Assembly (NCBI RefSeq): GCF_001597745.1
Contig: NZ_LUHJ01000013.1
Location: 1 to 34,161 of the forward strand
Source of the DNA: Anabaena sp. 4-3
Lineage (GTDB): Bacteria > Cyanobacteriota > Cyanobacteriia > Cyanobacteriales > Nostocaceae
Direction of reading: 5' to 3'
Length of the DNA: 34,161 nt
Positions 1 to 8,528 of this stretch are shown here, piece after piece. The notes under the pieces are model-generated. The model worked only from the letters and a program-made list of their open reading frames with translations, had not been told where the DNA came from and did no database searches. How positions within the stretch are numbered: position 1 is the first letter of the stretch; each line of letters begins with the position of its first letter. The position numbers were made by a program, and so were the translations under genes.

Positions 1-34
1 CTCCCCCCACTCCCCCATCTCCCCACTCACCCCC

Positions 35-1678
35 ATGTTCCTGACCCAAACAGTTCCCCGTCAACGAGAAATTATTGAAGTTGTCCTCCGCCACGGTTGG
101 GATTATATGCGGAGACTACTAACAGGTGGCAAAGCTGATGAACCACAGCTACCCACCCCGGCAGTGTTAAAAAATATCCTGGTGGATTTAGGGCCTGTGT
201 ATGTCAAACTTGGTCAGTTGATGTCTACCCGTCCAGATTTACTCAGCGCGCCTTACATTGAAGAACTTTCCACACTGCAAGACGAAGTACCGCCTGTTCC
301 TTGGGCAGAAATTGAAATTGTCATTCGCAAACAACTAAAACGTCCTTTAGAAGAAACTTTCAAACAGATTAATCCTATCCCTGTGGCGGCGGGATCAATT
401 GCCCAAATTCATCGCGCTACATTAGCCGATGGACGAGAAGTAGCAATGAAGGTGCAACGACCGGGGATCGATATCACCGTGGCTCAAGATATTGCTTTAA
501 TTCAAGGGATTGCCGATTTGGTAGCGCGTACCGATTTCGGGCAGAATTATGAAATTAAATCGATTGCGGAAGAATTTACCAGAGCTTTAGAAGCTGAGTT
601 AGATTTTACACGGGAAGCTAGTTATACAGACCAATTACGGCGTAATTTATCTCACAGTCGTTGGTTTGAACCCCAAAAAATAGTAGTGGCTGAAATTTAC
701 TGGCACTTAACTACAGAAAAATTAATGGTGATGGAATGGCTAGAAGGAGTGCCAATACTATCAGCCAATTTCAGCAACAATAACGGTACAGAACCAGTAG
801 CCGAGCGTCAAGCAATCACCACCCTACTATTTCGGGCTTTCTTTCAGCAGTTATATATTGATGGCTTTTTCCATGCTGATCCCCATCCGGGTAATATCTT
901 TTATCTCAACGATGGTCGTGTTGCCCTGATAGATTGTGGCATGGTGGGCAGACTTGATCCCCGGACTCAGCAGATATTAACAGAAATGCTGTTAGCAATT
1001 GTCGATTTAGATGCGGGAAGATGCGCCCAATTGACTTTACAACTAGCAGATTCAGCACAACCGGTAATTGTGGCGCGGTTAGAAAGTGATTACGACCGGA
1101 TGCTGCGGAAGTATTATAACGTCAGCTTGACTGAGATGAATTTTAGTCAAGTATTTTATGAAATTTTGCAAGTAGCCCGGAATAATAAAATTCGCTTACC
1201 CAGTAACATGGGCTTGTACGCTAAAACCTTAGCGAATTTAGAAGGGGTAGCGCGGATATTTAACCCAGAAGTAAATTTATTTGAAGAAATCCAACCTTTA
1301 ATTACAGACTTATTTCGGCGGCAATTATTAGGCGATAATCCCGTGCGATCGCTCCTCAGAACCGCCTTAGATATCAAAAGCCTCTCCTTACAATCGCCCC
1401 GACAAATCGAACTCTTATTAGACAGAGTAACATCAGAAACCTTACGCTGGAACTTATCACTACATGGTTTAGACGGTGTACGCCGCACAATGGACGATGC
1501 AGCCAACCGCCTCTCATTTAGTATATTAGTAGGTTCGCTGATTATGGGGGCAGCAATTATCACAACTAAGGCACAGACAACCCAACTGTCATTTTTAAGC
1601 AGCTTCTTATTTGCGGCGGCGAGTTTGTTGGGATTGTGGCTAATTATCAGTATCTTGCGCTCCGGGCGTTTAAAATAA
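35..1678 (+). CDS. ABC1/AarF/UbiB-family kinase-like protein
   Basis: 547 residues of the atypical ABC1 (AarF/UbiB) protein-kinase-like family. Members are linked to ubiquinone, plastoquinone or tocopherol metabolism and are usually membrane associated. Visible landmarks are the family-specific KLGQ motif (residues 58-61), the small-residue nucleotide loop AAGSIAQIH (118-126) with an invariant-type Lys at 139, the EAELDFTREA motif (186-195), the catalytic-loop-like HADPHPGN (280-287), and DCG at 300-302 in place of the usual DFG. Two hydrophobic segments near the C-terminus (about 497-516 and 522-543) fit a membrane anchor. The reading frame is open to the window start through a C-rich low-complexity stretch (1-34) with no clear ribosome site, so the ATG at 35 is the likely start but a more upstream one cannot be excluded. 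The substrate cannot be read from sequence. Confidence 0.9.
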   Translation: MFLTQTVPRQREIIEVVLRHGWDYMRRLLTGGKADEPQLPTPAVLKNILVDLGPVYVKLGQLMSTRPDLLSAPYIEELSTLQDEVPPVPWAEIEIVIRKQLKRPLEETFKQINPIPVAAGSIAQIHRATLADGREVAMKVQRPGIDITVAQDIALIQGIADLVARTDFGQNYEIKSIAEEFTRALEAELDFTREASYTDQLRRNLSHSRWFEPQKIVVAEIYWHLTTEKLMVMEWLEGVPILSANFSNNNGTEPVAERQAITTLLFRAFFQQLYIDGFFHADPHPGNIFYLNDGRVALIDCGMVGRLDPRTQQILTEMLLAIVDLDAGRCAQLTLQLADSAQPVIVARLESDYDRMLRKYYNVSLTEMNFSQVFYEILQVARNNKIRLPSNMGLYAKTLANLEGVARIFNPEVNLFEEIQPLITDLFRRQLLGDNPVRSLLRTALDIKSLSLQSPRQIELLLDRVTSETLRWNLSLHGLDGVRRTMDDAANRLSFSILVGSLIMGAAIITTKAQTTQLSFLSSFLFAAASLLGLWLIISILRSGRLK

Positions 1679-1853
1679 AACAATTGTTTGTAGTGAGGAC
1701 TTTAGTCCTCTCATCTCTACCAGAGGCAGGTTTTCGGCAGGCTAGCAAAAAAGAAAGAAACGCATTTAAATTTATTATTCAATAAAAACAGAATTAATCG
1801 TGTTTTTACACGAGTAATTAGTTTCTTCCTCTCCCCATGTTTCTTGAGATAAT
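1679..1853. repeat. Intergenic region with small palindrome
   Basis: The 175-bp gap between the ABC1 kinase and the ABC transporter genes. It holds a short inverted repeat at 1695-1710 (GAGGACT, 2-nt loop, AGTCCTC), a kind of dispersed palindrome common between genes in Nostoc-type genomes. It could fold in RNA after the kinase stop codon, but no clean U-run follows, so a terminator role is doubtful. No gene is seen here. The downstream gene starts at the ATG at 1854 with a weak GAG about 8 nt upstream. Confidence 0.5.
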
Positions 1854-2834
1854 ATGTCAATCATCATCGCCGAAAATCTCAGTAAATCCTATCCTGTAGC
1901 GGTGAAAGAACCCGGAATTAAAGGCACAATTACCCACTTTTTCCGCCGCACCTACCGCTCAATTAAAGCAGTTCAAGACGTTACTTTTGAAATTGCACCC
2001 GGTGAAGTAGTGGGGTTTCTAGGGCCAAATGGTGCTGGTAAAACTACCACACTTAAAATGCTCACAGGACTAATTTATCCTACTAGCGGTGTAGTTAGAG
2101 TAGCTGGACATATTCCCTTTAAACGCCAAGAAGCATTTTTGCAAAAAATCACCTTGGTAATGGGACAAAAACAACAATTACTCTGGGATTTACCCGCCCT
2201 AGATTCCTTAAAAATTAACGCTGCTGTCTACAACATTTCAGATAAAGAATTTCACCGCCGCGTCGGGGAATTAACAGAAATGCTGTCTTTAGAAGGGAAG
2301 CTAAATCAACCAGTGCGGAAACTGTCTTTAGGTGAACGCATGAAGGCGGAACTATTAGCAGCACTGTTACACCGTCCCCAAGTCTTGTTTTTAGATGAAC
2401 CCACACTAGGGTTAGATGTTAACGCTCAAGTAGCAGTCCGCGATTTTTTGCGTGAGTACAATCAACGTTATCAAGCAACAGTTTTGTTGACTAGCCATTA
2501 CATGGCAGATATTACAGCTTTATGTCAACGAGTGCTGTTAATTCACCAAGGAAAACTGATGTATGACGGTAGCTTAGATGGGTTGTTAGAACGTTTTGCC
2601 CCCTACCGAGAAATTTATGTAGAGTTAGCCCAACCTCTATCAATGGAAACACTCAAACTTTATGGTGATGTGCAACTTTTAGAAGGGCGAGCCGTGCATT
2701 TTATAGTCAAGCAAGATTTACTTACCCGCACAGTATCCCAGATTTTAGCTAATTTAGAAGTCATAGATTTAACCGTAACTGAACCACCTGTAGAAGATGT
2801 AATTGCACGAGTTTTTCAGGCAGGAGTGGTTTAA
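1854..2834 (+). CDS. ABC-2 type transporter ATP-binding protein
   Basis: A 326-residue ATPase subunit of an ABC-2 type exporter (the CcmA/DrrA-like branch). The Walker A GPNGAGKTT is at residues 57-65, the signature LSLGE at about 157-161, the Walker B VLFLDEPT at 177-184, and a His-containing switch (TSHYM) follows near 214. About 25 residues between the N-terminal beta strand and the canonical core form an insert seen in the branch that pairs with ABC-2 integral proteins. The permease gene begins 30 bp downstream on the same strand, so the two are almost certainly co-transcribed. The exported substrate is unknown; lipid, polysaccharide or drug export are all seen in the family. Confidence 0.92.
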   Translation: MSIIIAENLSKSYPVAVKEPGIKGTITHFFRRTYRSIKAVQDVTFEIAPGEVVGFLGPNGAGKTTTLKMLTGLIYPTSGVVRVAGHIPFKRQEAFLQKITLVMGQKQQLLWDLPALDSLKINAAVYNISDKEFHRRVGELTEMLSLEGKLNQPVRKLSLGERMKAELLAALLHRPQVLFLDEPTLGLDVNAQVAVRDFLREYNQRYQATVLLTSHYMADITALCQRVLLIHQGKLMYDGSLDGLLERFAPYREIYVELAQPLSMETLKLYGDVQLLEGRAVHFIVKQDLLTRTVSQILANLEVIDLTVTEPPVEDVIARVFQAGVV

Positions 2835-2864
2835 TAAATTCAAAATTCTCTGATTCAAAAATAA

Positions 2865-3653
2865 ATGAAACGAATTATTAGAAAAACTCTAACTTTACTG
2901 ACAGTTTACTATGCCTACATGGTGGAGTATCGAGCCGAATTAATTTTATGGGTTTTATCTGGCTCTTTACCAATTATTTTGATGGGGGTTTGGATAAAAG
3001 CAGCGCAAGGTGGGCAGTTTGGTTTAACACCTGTAGATTTTGCCCGTTACTTTTTGACAGTTTTTATTGTCAGACAAATATCAACTGTTTGGGTAATATG
3101 GGAGTTTGAAAAGGAAGTATTAGAAGGTAAACTATCACCTAAATTATTGCAACCTTTAGATCCAGTATGGCATCATGTGGCATCCCATTTGTCTGAAAGA
3201 GTGGCTCGTATACCATTTGCAGTCTTACTTATAGTCTTGTTTTTTGTTCTCTATCCCCAGGCTATGTGGTTGCCCAGTTTGGGACAATTATTATTATTTT
3301 CTGTGGCGGTGGTGCTAGCGTTTATTTTGCGGTTTGTAATTCAGTATACCCTTGCCATATTCGCTTTTTGGACAGAAAGGGCTAACGCTTTAGAAAATTT
3401 TTGGATGTTGTTTTACTTGTTTTTGTCTGGTTTAATAGCACCATTAGAAGTCTTCCCGGAAGCTGTAAGACAGATAGTTTTATTTACACCTTTCCCCTAC
3501 TTAATCAATTTCCCTGCTAGTATTTTGGTTGGCTTACCTGTGGATATAACACGAGGGTTTTTGTCCCTACTAGCTTGGATATTAATATTTTTAGGAGCAA
3601 ATCGTTGGTTATGGCGTGCAGGATTGAAAAAATATTCGGGAATGGGGGCATAA
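2865..3653 (+). CDS. ABC-2 family transporter permease
   Basis: A 262-residue polytopic membrane protein with about six hydrophobic segments. The N-terminus is short and cytoplasmic, and the motif FEKEVLEGKLSPKLLQPLDP, around residue 84-103, is typical of ABC-2 permeases of the DUF990-like group. It follows its ATPase gene by 30 bp and would form the membrane pore of that exporter in the inner membrane. Related cyanobacterial loci often encode two different permeases in a row. Here the next gene is convergent, so either the second subunit lies elsewhere or this one works as a homodimer. Confidence 0.88.
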   Translation: MKRIIRKTLTLLTVYYAYMVEYRAELILWVLSGSLPIILMGVWIKAAQGGQFGLTPVDFARYFLTVFIVRQISTVWVIWEFEKEVLEGKLSPKLLQPLDPVWHHVASHLSERVARIPFAVLLIVLFFVLYPQAMWLPSLGQLLLFSVAVVLAFILRFVIQYTLAIFAFWTERANALENFWMLFYLFLSGLIAPLEVFPEAVRQIVLFTPFPYLINFPASILVGLPVDITRGFLSLLAWILIFLGANRWLWRAGLKKYSGMGA

Positions 3654-3689
3654 AAAAGAAGATTTTTTTAACTTGTGCTTCAGATTCAT
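3653..3689. terminator. Possible weak bidirectional terminator between convergent genes
   Basis: The 36-bp gap between the permease stop (+) and the kinase stop (-) contains an A-run, then GAAGA, then a run of seven T (about 3653-3669). This could form a weak A/U hairpin with a U-run on either strand. Convergent genes with such a short gap need termination in both directions, which is the main argument. The stem is AT-only, so confidence is low. Confidence 0.3.
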
Positions 3690-5366
3690 TTACGATTGGT
3701 TAACTATGGTTCTAAATTGATCGACAGAACCTAAAGAATAATCTTCTAATTTAAAATCAGCAAAAGGTTTATTTGCTAATCTATCTCGTAGTGCTTCATC
3801 TAGAATTACACCTGCTGATTGATTTCTTACACCAATAATAATGACGCTACTTTGATATCTGGTAACATCTTGATTTGGTTTACAATCGCGGCGTTGAAAT
3901 TGTCCAAGATTTAATAAACGATAACTTTGAACACTGGGGATATTTTTAAATAATTTTTCTGATAAATTTTGGATGTTTTGGGAACGTTCCAATGCTCTTT
4001 GTTGTGCAGTGGCTAATTTACTATCACAAGTAGCTATACCTACAGAGATAATCTCATTTGGTTCTTGCATTATTTGTTGTATGCCTGATTGTTCTAAGAT
4101 TAATTTTAAAACATCTAGACTAATAATTTGATTATTATTAGTAATTTGAAAGTTACTTTCAGCAAGCCATTTGTATTCTACTGATAAAACAGCTATGTTA
4201 AATTCAGCTACCCTCCCTTGACTATCCCTGCCTTCTTGATAAGGAAAATAATCAATTTTATCTTTTCTTTGTGGTGATTGATTTGGGGATGGCAATAAAC
4301 TTGTCAAGGTGGGAACACTTGACATTAAAGATAATACACTGAGTAAACCTAATGAGACTAGCAAGGCTGCAAACAACGCCATTAAAGGTATTTTGGCTGT
4401 AGGTTTGGCTGATGGTGATGGAGGAGATGGAATTTTGGGTTGGGCAAATTCTACAGTTTGTGATTTTTTGGCAAGGTGAATATTGGGATTTTCAATAATA
4501 GTGAGCCGTTGCCAAATTTCTTGAGATTTAGCGGGGCGTTGATTTAATTCTGGTGTCATTAACCAGTCAATTAAATCTAATAGTGCAGGTGGAATATGAT
4601 GAACAGAACTACGCCATTGCAATAAATTATGGCGTGCATCATACATATCTAGAGGATGTTTTCCTGTTAGTAAAAAAGTGAAAGTGCGTCCTAAAGCAAA
4701 AAAATCTGATTGTGGTGTAACTTTTTCGTGCATTTGTTCTGGCGCACTGTAACCAGATGACATAGTGGGTGTGGTGCTGCGGTTTTGGTAATTTCTGGCT
4801 ATTTCTTTGGCTGTACCAAAGTCAATTAAAACTAATTGTTTATCTGGTCTGAGGATGATGTTAGATGGTTTAATATTTAAGTGGAAATATTCCTGGTTAT
4901 GAACTACGTCTAAAATTTCTAATAATTGTTTTAACCAATTTATAGCTTGTGTTGGGGTGAGAGGTTTTTGTTGCTTTTCTAACCATTGTTCTAAGTTCAA
5001 ACCGTCGATTTTTTCTTGGACGATGCAGTGCAGAATTAAACTGTTTCTAGTTTGATGCTGAAAATACTCATCTACTTTGGGAATACCGACATGATTTAGT
5101 TTTCCCAAGATGACGGCTTCTTGGCGAAATAGTTCTACGGCTTTAGTGTTGCTGCCAAGATTTGCTTGTAGTACCTTGAGAACTTTTACTGTGTCTTTTT
5201 CTCTGACTTGATAAACTTTACTAAATCCATTTGTATCACTCAGTAAGCGCATCACCCGATAGCGTCCGATTAATTCTAATTGAGAACCACAACTTTGACA
5301 AAAGCGGTTTTTTTCATTGTGGGGATGATTAGGTTTGGGACAAACTGGATTGATACAAAGGGTCAT
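3690..5366 (-). CDS. Zinc-ribbon Ser/Thr protein kinase-like membrane protein
   Basis: 558 residues from the ATG at 5366. A TTG 27 bp upstream also keeps the frame open, but it lies in a hairpin and the protein family normally begins MTLCxNP. Residues 1-30 form a four-Cys zinc ribbon (C4, C9, C23, C26). The kinase domain follows (about 35-300), with a probable VAIK-type Lys at 64, Glu at 83, DFG at 182-184 and APE at 208-210. The catalytic loop reads HLNIKPSN (162-169): the HRD aspartate is Asn, and the glycine loop (LLSDTNGFSKVY) has lost most glycines. One membrane segment (about 323-350) separates this from a C-terminal extracytoplasmic domain of about 200 residues. The architecture is that of cyanobacterial four-Cys kinases; activity is uncertain because of the Asn. 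Confidence 0.85.
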   Translation of the reverse strand: MTLCINPVCPKPNHPHNEKNRFCQSCGSQLELIGRYRVMRLLSDTNGFSKVYQVREKDTVKVLKVLQANLGSNTKAVELFRQEAVILGKLNHVGIPKVDEYFQHQTRNSLILHCIVQEKIDGLNLEQWLEKQQKPLTPTQAINWLKQLLEILDVVHNQEYFHLNIKPSNIILRPDKQLVLIDFGTAKEIARNYQNRSTTPTMSSGYSAPEQMHEKVTPQSDFFALGRTFTFLLTGKHPLDMYDARHNLLQWRSSVHHIPPALLDLIDWLMTPELNQRPAKSQEIWQRLTIIENPNIHLAKKSQTVEFAQPKIPSPPSPSAKPTAKIPLMALFAALLVSLGLLSVLSLMSSVPTLTSLLPSPNQSPQRKDKIDYFPYQEGRDSQGRVAEFNIAVLSVEYKWLAESNFQITNNNQIISLDVLKLILEQSGIQQIMQEPNEIISVGIATCDSKLATAQQRALERSQNIQNLSEKLFKNIPSVQSYRLLNLGQFQRRDCKPNQDVTRYQSSVIIIGVRNQSAGVILDEALRDRLANKPFADFKLEDYSLGSVDQFRTIVNQS

Positions 5367-5390
5367 GATATGATGTGAAACGTCAAATTG

Positions 5391-5421
5391 CAAAAGAGTA
5401 AAACTGAGCTTTACTCTTTTG
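5391..5421 (-). terminator. 12-bp perfect hairpin between hydrolase and kinase genes
   Basis: CAAAAGAGTAAA (5391-5402), a 7-nt loop, and its exact reverse complement (5410-5421). It lies between the stop of the hydrolase (5450) and the ATG of the kinase (5366), both on the minus strand. The 3' arm read on the minus strand ends ACTCTTTTG, so it resembles a terminator with its U-run inside the stem. It could end hydrolase transcripts or act in the kinase 5' leader. It also explains the spurious TTG start at 5393. Confidence 0.5.
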
Positions 5422-5449
5422 TTGTTGTTGATTAATAATCAGATGGGTT

Positions 5450-6286
5450 TTAGTTAAATTCTGCTAAGAATTTTGCAACTGTCTGGTTAAATGCGGCTGG
5501 TGCTGTCAAGAAAGGCCAATGATTGCCAGGAACTTGACACAGACGCAGGTTTTTCAGATAAGTTTTATAAGGTTTAATTTGCCAATCTAGACGATTTACA
5601 CCTTTTTCTGGCTGGATGAATAAGGTAGGAGTTTCTAGAGGAACAGTGAAACCAGGTACGCACATCACATCTTCAAAAATGCCATCACGGGCGGCGATAG
5701 TGAATTTACTTCCCCAGCTACCATCAGCTTTTTGTTCTAACCCTGCTTGAAAGACTTGCTGTTGTAAGCTACTCCAACCCTGATATTGATTTAATTGCTT
5801 TGCTTGTTGTTCGGCAACTTCGTAGCTGGTAAATGGCCCCATGCCTTTGAGAAACGAGAGGTAGCGGTACAATAGGGGGAAAGTCAGTCTTAAGACGCTG
5901 GGCATTTTCCAGATAAAGATGGGATCGACTAAAACCATACTCCGCAAACGTTGGGGATTTTTTCTAGCCCAGATGGCGGCTAGTTTACCTGTCCATGAAT
6001 GGCTGACTATGTGAGCAGATTTCCACCCTAAAGAATCCATGAGTGCTTCTAGGTCAGCGATCGCACTTTCAAAAGTATAGTCTGTTTCTGGCTTACTACT
6101 CTCACCATGACCGCGCATATCCGGCGCAATTATATGATAATCTGCCTGTAATTCATCTGCTAAACTCGACCACACCAAAGCATGGTCAGCTAAACCATGT
6201 AGTAGCAGTAAAGGTTCTGTGCCTTGATTCCACTCCAAATAAGATAACTGGATATCAGGGGTTGATAAAGTGTGACGAATAGGCAT
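5450..6286 (-). CDS. Alpha/beta hydrolase
   Basis: 278 residues with the alpha/beta-hydrolase fold order: an oxyanion-type LLLLHGLADH (about 26-34), the DMRGHGESS turn (56-64), the nucleophile elbow VSHSWTG (94-100), VLVDPIF (118-124), and a C-terminal GNHWPF that supplies the histidine (about 260). The elbow is S-H-S-W-T rather than G-x-S-x-G, with Gly only one residue later, so the site is slightly atypical. It is soluble, with no signal peptide. The closest general class is small ester or haloperoxidase-like hydrolases; the substrate cannot be inferred. It lies upstream of the kinase on the same strand, with a hairpin between them. Confidence 0.87.
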   Translation of the reverse strand: MPIRHTLSTPDIQLSYLEWNQGTEPLLLLHGLADHALVWSSLADELQADYHIIAPDMRGHGESSKPETDYTFESAIADLEALMDSLGWKSAHIVSHSWTGKLAAIWARKNPQRLRSMVLVDPIFIWKMPSVLRLTFPLLYRYLSFLKGMGPFTSYEVAEQQAKQLNQYQGWSSLQQQVFQAGLEQKADGSWGSKFTIAARDGIFEDVMCVPGFTVPLETPTLFIQPEKGVNRLDWQIKPYKTYLKNLRLCQVPGNHWPFLTAPAAFNQTVAKFLAEFN

Positions 6287-6647
6287 CTTTCGTTTTCATC
6301 CATCCTGAGAGATAGCTTCGCGCTTCTTATCGTACTGCGAAAGTCTAAAGCTAGATAGCAATTCCAAATTCACGCATAGCCTACAGGAAACAAGGGACAA
6401 AATTCAAAATTCCCAAACGGATAAAATACAGACTCATCCGCGTTTATCTGCGTTTATCTGCGTTTATCTGCGTTCAATTATTTTTATTCACATCCTCGAA
6501 AAACCCCTCTCCAAACCTCTCCCCTGCAAGGAGAGAGGCTTTAAAAGCTTTATTTTTCGTCGAAAACGCAGCATATTTTAGCCCCTCTCCGTGTCGGAGA
6601 GGGGTTGGGGAGAGGTTGATCAAATTCGAGTTAAAATAAAATGAATA
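6287..6647. repeat. Divergent intergenic region rich in repeats
   Basis: The 361 bp between the divergent hydrolase (-) and ABC exporter (+) genes. It holds three perfect tandem copies of the 10-mer CGTTTATCTG at 6441-6470 plus partial copies on both sides, and then a pair of pyrimidine/purine inverted repeats. The clearer one is CCCCTCTCC (6582-6590), loop GTGTC, GGAGAGGGG (6596-6604); a related imperfect one lies at about 6511-6538. These are dispersed Nostoc-type intergenic repeats. Promoters for both genes must lie here, but none stands out. A 69-codon open frame across this repeat is not considered a gene. Confidence 0.6.
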
Positions 6648-8468
6648 ATGAAGAGTAAAAAGCAACCTAACCCCCTGCGTCAATCACTGGGTGTTTTCCG
6701 TTATAGCGGACGAGCGATAAACTTAGTTTGGACGACTAGCCACAGTTTGACAATGATTCTGGCTAGTTTAACCTTATTGGCTGGTTTATTACCGGCGGCG
6801 ATCGCCTATATTGGTAAGTTAATAGTTGATGCTGTGGTATTGGCATCACAGACAAATACTAACAGCAACATTTACCAACCATTATTGTATGTCAGCCTAG
6901 AGGCGATCGCAGTAGCATTACTCGCTGGCAGTCAACGCGGTTTAACCATCTGTCAGTCACTTCTACGCGCCTTACTTGGTCAACGAGTTAATGTTTTAAT
7001 CCTCAAAAAAGCCTTAACTCTCAACTTAACCCACTTTGAAAACTCAGAATTCTATGACAAACTAACCAACGCCCGCCGAGAAGCGTCAGTACGTCCCTTA
7101 TCATTAGTTAATCGTACCTTTGGCTTAGTACAGAATGCCCTCTCCCTAATTACCTATGGGGCTTTACTGGTAAGATTTTCAGTCTGGGCTGTAGTAGTCT
7201 TAATCTTAGCAGCCATGCCAGCCTTCATTGCTGAAACTCGGTTTGCTGGCGAAGCTTTTCGGTTATTTAGTTGGCGTGCGCCAGAAACAAGACAACAACA
7301 TTATATAGAAACACTCCTAGCTAGAGAAGACTATGCAACAGAAGTCAAACTCTACCAACTAGGGGAAATGCTGCTGGGACGCTATTATAACATATTTGAG
7401 CAATTATATCAAGAAGACCGAAAATTAACCATCCGCCGGGGAACTTGGGGATATATATTGAGTTTGGTGAGTACCACCGCCTTTTATATTGCCTATGGTT
7501 GGATTGTAATAGAAACAGTCATCGGCAAAATTTCGTTAGGCGACATGATCATGTATATTACCGTGTTTCGCCAAGGACAGACGACATTTGCTAACGCCCT
7601 GACATCGATAGGGGGAATGTACGAAGATAACCTATATCTTTCCAACCTGTACGAATTTCTCGAAGAAAAAGTCACCCCACCCAGAGGAAAAGTCACCAGA
7701 GGAAACAAACCCGAAGACGGTATCCGGTTTGAAAAAGTCAGTTTTACCTATCCAGGTAACACCCAACCGACATTGAGAAACATCACCCTACATTTAAAAC
7801 CCGGCGAAAAACTCGCCATTGTCGGTGAAAACGGTTCAGGAAAGACGACATTAATCAAACTGCTAACAAGACTCTATACCCCAAACACAGGTAGAATACT
7901 GTTAGATGGCGTAGACTTACAAGAATGGGATGTAGACGTACTGCGCCAACGTATCGGCGTAATATTCCAGAACTTTGTGCGTTATCAGTTCACCGTCGGC
8001 GAAAACATTGGCGTAGGGGATGTCAACAACATCAACAACAACAACAGATGGCGAACAGCAGCGCAAAAAGGTAAAGCAGATAACTTCATTGAAAACCTAC
8101 CCCAACAATTTCAAACCCAACTAGGGAAATGGTTCAAAAGCGGACAAGAACTATCTGGGGGACAATGGCAAAAAATAGCCCTAGCCCGTGCATTCATGAG
8201 AACACAAGCAGATATTTTAGTATTAGACGAACCCACATCAGCCATAGATGCCCAAGCCGAATATGAGATATTTAATCATTTTCGCACCCTCACCCAAAAC
8301 CAAATGGTATTTCTAATCTCACACCGCTTCTCAACAGTGAGGATGGCAGACAAAATCATAGTCATCGACAACGGCGAAATAGTCGAACAAGGAACTCATC
8401 AACAACTGCTAGCAGCAGACAGACTATATGCCAGACTATTTACCATACAAGCAGCCGGCTATCAATAA
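6648..8468 (+). CDS. ABC exporter, fused membrane and ATPase domains
   Basis: A 606-residue half-transporter. The N-terminal half (about 20-340) carries hydrophobic helices of an exporter membrane domain. The C-terminal half is a nucleotide-binding domain with Walker A GENGSGKTT (393-401), signature LSGGQ (502-506), Walker B VLDEPTSAID (about 525-534) and H-loop ISHRFSTVR. The expected form is a homodimeric inner-membrane exporter. The start is the ATG at 6648; the ATG at 6641 is out of frame and stops at once. The metallophosphoesterase gene follows after a gap of 60 bp, so an operon is likely. No peptidase or other accessory domain is fused, and the substrate is unknown. Confidence 0.92.
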   Translation: MKSKKQPNPLRQSLGVFRYSGRAINLVWTTSHSLTMILASLTLLAGLLPAAIAYIGKLIVDAVVLASQTNTNSNIYQPLLYVSLEAIAVALLAGSQRGLTICQSLLRALLGQRVNVLILKKALTLNLTHFENSEFYDKLTNARREASVRPLSLVNRTFGLVQNALSLITYGALLVRFSVWAVVVLILAAMPAFIAETRFAGEAFRLFSWRAPETRQQHYIETLLAREDYATEVKLYQLGEMLLGRYYNIFEQLYQEDRKLTIRRGTWGYILSLVSTTAFYIAYGWIVIETVIGKISLGDMIMYITVFRQGQTTFANALTSIGGMYEDNLYLSNLYEFLEEKVTPPRGKVTRGNKPEDGIRFEKVSFTYPGNTQPTLRNITLHLKPGEKLAIVGENGSGKTTLIKLLTRLYTPNTGRILLDGVDLQEWDVDVLRQRIGVIFQNFVRYQFTVGENIGVGDVNNINNNNRWRTAAQKGKADNFIENLPQQFQTQLGKWFKSGQELSGGQWQKIALARAFMRTQADILVLDEPTSAIDAQAEYEIFNHFRTLTQNQMVFLISHRFSTVRMADKIIVIDNGEIVEQGTHQQLLAADRLYARLFTIQAAGYQ

Positions 8469-8480
8469 ACCACAACTTTG

Positions 8481-8520
8481 CGTACCTCCGTGTTTACCTC
8501 CGCGCCCCTCTGCGTTTTTA
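8481..8520. repeat. Degenerate TTTGCG/CTCCG repeat before the phosphoesterase
   Basis: A short low-complexity stretch (TTTGCGTACCTCCGTG, then related units) between the exporter and phosphoesterase genes. It resembles the TTTGCGC dispersed repeats found at three other gene borders in the window. It stays open in frame with the phosphoesterase and gives a false 17-residue N-terminal extension from a TTG at 8478. Confidence 0.45.
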
Positions 8521-8528
8521 AACAACCT

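Noticed and set aside
1156-1683. 175-codon ORF antisense to the ABC1 kinase gene
   Set aside because: Shadow of a clear coding region; no family resemblance.
6474-6683. 69-codon minus-strand ORF
   Set aside because: It encodes the CCCCTCTCC palindromic repeat and overlaps the exporter start.
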